Origin: Pogona vitticeps
Taxonomy: Eukaryota; Chordata; Lepidosauria; Squamata; Agamidae
Assembly (NCBI RefSeq): GCF_051106095.1
Contig: NC_135786.1
Coordinates: 93,008,501 to 93,072,500, forward strand
Length of the DNA stretch: 64,000 bases
Direction of reading: 5' to 3'
Every line of letters begins with the position of its first letter. Position 1 is the stretch's first letter. The notes below the pieces were generated by a model. It was not told where the DNA came from. It saw only the letters and a program-made list of their open reading frames with translations, and made no database searches. A program made the translations under genes and the position numbers. Shown piece after piece: positions 60,345 through 64,000 of this stretch.

Positions 60345-60570
60345 ATTTATATCATTGCCTGTCCTCCAATAGAGTTGATGTGGCAGGCAAACCTCTCGTT
60401 CCTCCTCCCAGTTTTGTCCTCCCAACCTAGCCTCCTAGTAGTCTAGGTTGAGAGAGAGAGCGAGAGCATCTAGACGACCCCCATCAGGCTTTGTGGCTCG
60501 GTAGAGTCTTGAATTTGGATTCTCCGAGTTCCAGTCCAACATGCTAATCACAGTGCTACATTAGCTTATT
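60345..60570 (-). mobile_element. Probable tRNA-derived SINE
   Basis: On the minus strand: AGTGCTACATTAGCTTA-type wording is inverted at the right edge, and GAACTCGGAGAATCCAAATT could be a decayed B-box region. Family not assigned. Confidence 0.35.
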
Positions 60571-60698
60571 GACAGGCATAATACTCACCAAGCCAGCCAT
60601 GGGAGTGGAGTTAAAAAGCGGGTGGCAATAAAGGAAGAGGGGATTCACTTTGGGACCAGTAACCCCAAAGAGTTGGGCTGTTTGAGCTACAGGGCTGA

Positions 60699-60785
60699 AT
60701 CCAAATTTATTTATTTATTTATTTATTTATTTACTATCCCGCCTATCTGGTCGGGTGTCACTGGGCTAGCTAGAGCAGATCTCCC
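60699..60785 (-). mobile_element. L2-like LINE 3' tail with (TTTA)n
   Basis: About nine TTTA units, then CTATCCCGCCTATCTGGTCG is the reverse complement of the GGCGGGATA-xAATAAATA tail of the L2-like element at 42735. Confidence 0.75.
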
Positions 60786-60789
60786 TGCT

Positions 60790-61900
60790 GCCATCCTCAT
60801 TTCATGATAACCCTCAATCTCACAAATATACTCTTAAATGCTACAAAGAAGAATGAGGTACCTTGATGGATCGGTGAAAGAAAGATCCTTGAAAACGGAG
60901 CAGATGCACCTTTTTTTTTCATGGAGGCCTTCTATTTGCAGAAGGCAAATTCTGGAACCAACCTTAATAGAATACCAGCGGGTTTTTTTAAAAAATAATA
61001 ATTCAAGGACCTACTTCATGCCCATAGTGTCTGCCTTCTGAGCAATAACTGGAAACCTAACAGCGTTGAGCTTGTAGGATTTCCCACTCCATCTATCACC
61101 TCGGATAGGTTCCTCTGTAAGAGATGACTAAGCCCATTGCCCATGTTGCCATGACACATGATACGCTCCAAGTACAGATTACAAAAGGAAGCAGATGGAG
61201 CTCGGATGCTGCACTGAAAGGTATGCTCTGATTCAATTGCTTCTTTATGAGGGGCTGCACGCAGGAATCAGTGGGCAAAGTTCCATCATGGCCTCTTTCG
61301 TGGGGGAGGTCAGAGCACTCCCACCCTCCCACGCACCCACCCCAACATCAGGGGCCGCTGTTCTGAATGGTCTGTTTCCACTTAAAAGCAGTCGGAATGA
61401 GCGTCGTTATCCAAAGGCTGCAATTAACTGAAGGACTTTTTCCCTCGTCTTCTGGCTGTGCAGCGGTGTTACAGGTGCCCATATAGCTAACTTGGGTGCA
61501 CCTCATCAGAAGACCAGAATGGCAATTACGGTAGGCTGGCGTTGCTTTTTCTGATTGGAAAACAGCATGCCTCACAGACAGGATGTCGGTTCCGTATATC
61601 AAATGCTGGCAGGGTTTTCTGCCTCTTTATGGAAATGTCTCTAGTCAAATCGGCTTCTGGAACGTAAAGGACGACAAATTTGGAAACAGTATCTACATGC
61701 CAGATGGGCAAGTAGGAAGGCTCTGTGTGACAAATATAGTATTGAGGCGGAATGTACATAGGGAAGGAAGCATGTGCCTGGGCTGCTTGGAGGATGGGCT
61801 GGCAGGAAAATGACACCTCTTTCAATCTTCCACTAATGCATTCTAATCTAATTTTTTTCCTGAAGTCTAGTTTTCATCAGGCTGTATCAATTACCATAAT
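60790..61900. other. Unique non-coding stretch
   Basis: No exon or repeat recognised. Confidence 0.4.
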
Positions 61901-61904
61901 TGGG

Positions 61905-62025
61905 AAAGGGCTGCAGCTCGGTCATAGCACACAAGCTTTGTATGCAAAATGCTCCAGGTTCAATTCTTGGTGGGACCCTGGAAAGCCAGTGTCTAGTTGC
62001 ATAGCTGACCCCGAGCTAAATGAAG
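61905..62025 (+). mobile_element. tRNA-derived SINE head
   Basis: GGGCTGCAGCTCGGTCATAG, then ACACAAGCTTTGTATGCAAA and CCAGGTTCAATTCTTGG have A- and B-box spacing of a tRNA-like head, followed by a ACCCTGGAAAGCCAGTGTCT body seen in common squamate SINEs. A tail-like word (GTAAGGCAGCTTCAAAG) lies at about 62617, separated from it. Confidence 0.6.
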
Positions 62026-62029
62026 AGCT

Positions 62030-62930
62030 GGAAAGTTACTTTTAAAATGTCACTTGTTGAAGTTATATTCCAGCCTCAAAGTAGTTTGTTACCATCACTG
62101 TTACATATTATTACCATGCAGAGCCAGTCAGTGTAGTGGGAGGGAAGTCCTGGGCATCTAAGGGCATCATGAGCACTGTTATTGCTCTGTCTCCGGTGGC
62201 TGAACACCATTTGTGATGAACAGTAAATCTTTTTTAATGCCTCGGATGTAACTAAAATAGATATCTCAAGTTGCTTTACAAATGTAACACAGGATACTAC
62301 AAGCTGTGTGGGCTTGTGGTACAAAACCGTCTTTTCCTGTCTACCTTCTAGTCATTTTAGCACTCACAATAGAGCAGGAAGCAGCCCCTGAACCATGTGA
62401 CATTCCTCCTGTACTGTTTCAGGAGGCTACCCACGTCATTATAAACATCACCAAAAACGTACTGTTACAGTTCAAAAGGGTTGATATAATCCCTTGTTAA
62501 GTTACAAACGCAGTTATACTTCAGTTACTGGTGAACAGAAGTAATTACAAGTAACTGGTTATTGAAAGTAGTTATTTCCCAAAAACTGACTAGATGAATC
62601 AATAGTACGACTAAGTGTAAGGCAGCTTCAAAGTGACATGGAATGAATGACCAAAAGCATCTTCCTGAAGGAAAGAAAACTGAGGACAAAGAGGAGAGAA
62701 CATGCAGTGTTTCCCAGAGAAGCTAGTTTATTCTGTAGGCAGAAGGAAATATATAAGCAGATACAAAGTCACATGCTCTTTGTCCCAACTCTTTTCACCC
62801 CTCTTGCCAACAGACAAGAAACTCCTGCATCTTCTGACTGGTTACATTTATCTCTCTGATCAAAGAAAGTGACTTCCCCAATTTTATAGTAGACATTTTT
62901 GATATTATACAGTAGACAATTTCATTATTA
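62030..62930. other. Unique non-coding stretch
   Basis: Nothing recognised apart from the tail-like word near 62617. Confidence 0.4.
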
Positions 62931-62944
62931 GTGCTGTACTACTG

Positions 62945-63079
62945 ATGTGACTGCCCAGATTGCCTATGGAAACTTACTGAGGGAGTGAAACTGGTAAATT
63001 GACTCCTTAAATATCTTATTTACCTTGAAAGCCCTATTAGAGTTGCTATAAATTGATTCTAACTTGACGGCACAGAACA
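62945..63079 (+). mobile_element. SINE 3' part with RTE-like tail
   Basis: ACTCCTTAAATATCTTATTT, then CTTGAAAGCCCTATTAGAGT and TGCTATAAATTGATTCTAAC, CTTGACGGCACAGAA. The tRNA head is missing. Confidence 0.78.
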
Positions 63080-63101
63080 CACACACACACACACACACAC
63101 A
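63080..63101. repeat. (AC)n microsatellite at a SINE end
   Basis: Eleven AC units grow directly from the SINE tail. Confidence 0.93.
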
Positions 63102-63104
63102 TTT

Positions 63105-64000
63105 GGGAAATTGCAGTTGGGAGTTTTCTGTTCAATTTTTGGGGGAGATCTGCAGACTATAGGTCATGTCTTTGCACTATTGAAAGCAATGCAAAACACC
63201 ACCCAACTCTGAGAAACCATAAGCATGGTCAAACCTGTCTGACAAATTCAGGTCTGCCCAGAAAAACTTTGGTTAAGATTTAAAAAAAAAAAATTACACA
63301 ATGAACTATAATCCTACAATTCTCCATCCTGGGAGTTCCACCTAACAAACCTCTACAGCACCTATGTTTGGGAAGTTTAGAATTATGCTTGAGGCAGGTG
63401 TAAGAGCAATTTGCCCAAGTTCCAGCTGCATAAGTATACTGTTAAAACCAAACCCAGCTGCTGAGATCAATGCCAGCGTTCCCCTCCCCTCAGTATTCCT
63501 TACACGCCTATTTTATTGGTCTCCTGATGACTTGACTTTGATGCTTCATTGATTAATCTTCTGGCTACTCTTTGTTTGACTGATGGCTTATAGGACTATG
63601 ATTTACGGCATGGCTTTGGTTTCTAATTTTTCTTTTTGGATGTTTTATTTTTAGAAATCACAACATAAATTATGTTTGCTTTTAAGCCTAGACCACCCAT
63701 TGCTTCTCAACATCTCCTTCCTCCACCCTACTTGTGTATCAACCTGACCTAGCTTTTGAGATTCTTTTCAGCAGTAAGCTCTTTTCAGACATACTTCACA
63801 GCTGATTGGGTGCTTGCAGACAGAAACCTTGATGCTGTTGGAGTTTGAGTTGCAACCTTGCATGCTGTCTGTAGTTTGTGTGTCTGGAATGGACTTCTCT
63901 GGACTGGGGTGATTGTCTATCTATCCAGCATGAACCAATGGTTCCTTTCAGCCTTTGATTTCAAAGCCAGAACAACCTCTCTGCTAGTATTCTTTGGTTG
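63105..64000. other. Unique non-coding stretch to window edge
   Basis: No exon or repeat recognised. Confidence 0.4.

Overview
The window reads as a gene-poor, transposon-rich stretch of a squamate reptile (lizard or snake) nuclear genome. The diagnosis rests on three copies of the squamate-specific Sauria SINE (two with target-site duplications), a long BovB LINE, Penelope-like, R4/Dong-like and L2-like retroelement remnants, TA-flanked Tigger/mariner MITEs, hAT MITEs and long microsatellites. I recognised no host protein-coding exon, no tRNA, rRNA or other host RNA gene, no CRISPR array and no LTR retrovirus-like element. The open frames are either pieces of LINE or Penelope proteins or chance frames through simple repeats.

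Layout. 1-1.7 kb: two LINE fragments, one running off the left edge and one whose 3' tail resembles a SINE tail seen elsewhere in the window. 3.1-3.7 kb: a hairpin and a Tigger-like MITE. 8.2-8.55 kb: a full-length Sauria SINE. 12.46-12.89 kb: a second Tigger-like MITE. 16-20.3 kb: the densest mobile region, holding a tRNA-derived SINE head, a palindromic hAT MITE, about 480 bp of inverted triplet arrays, a Penelope 3' part with a GIY-YIG endonuclease and a hammerhead-like motif, an R4/Dong-like 3' end with its PD-(D/E)XK-type endonuclease, and a Sauria SINE cut by a tetranucleotide array. 20.5-22.1 kb: two unrelated local tandem arrays, the second an amplified palindromic MITE. 24.7 kb: a 206-bp TC/AC tract. 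25.9-28.4 kb: a BovB LINE with recognisable endonuclease, reverse transcriptase and C-terminal parts. 30.0-30.3 kb: an almost pure palindrome of Penelope terminal sequence with two head-to-head hammerhead-like motifs and a 12-bp target duplication. 35.5-36.0 kb: a Tc1 3' end of the type common in fishes. 36.8-37.3 and 39.1-39.8 kb: MITE, SINEs and an old L2. 42.7-43.3 and 49.1-50.0 kb: two L2-like LINE 3' ends. 45.6-47.1 kb: two MITEs and an internally deleted BovB that carries a nested hAT MITE. 51.06-51.40 kb: a second full-length Sauria SINE. 52-64 kb: sparse SINEs, LINE tails and microsatellites in otherwise unique sequence.

How the parts relate. Two LINE-SINE partnerships can be read inside the window: BovB with the Sauria SINE, and an RTE-like LINE with a tRNA-headed SINE family. 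Several microsatellites start exactly at retroelement 3' ends. At least four TA-flanked MITEs share one architecture, in which the terminal word is echoed many times inside the element. Several AT-rich unique stretches could hold conserved regulatory elements, but this cannot be judged without alignment. Family names come from recalled hallmarks of each family, not from a database search.
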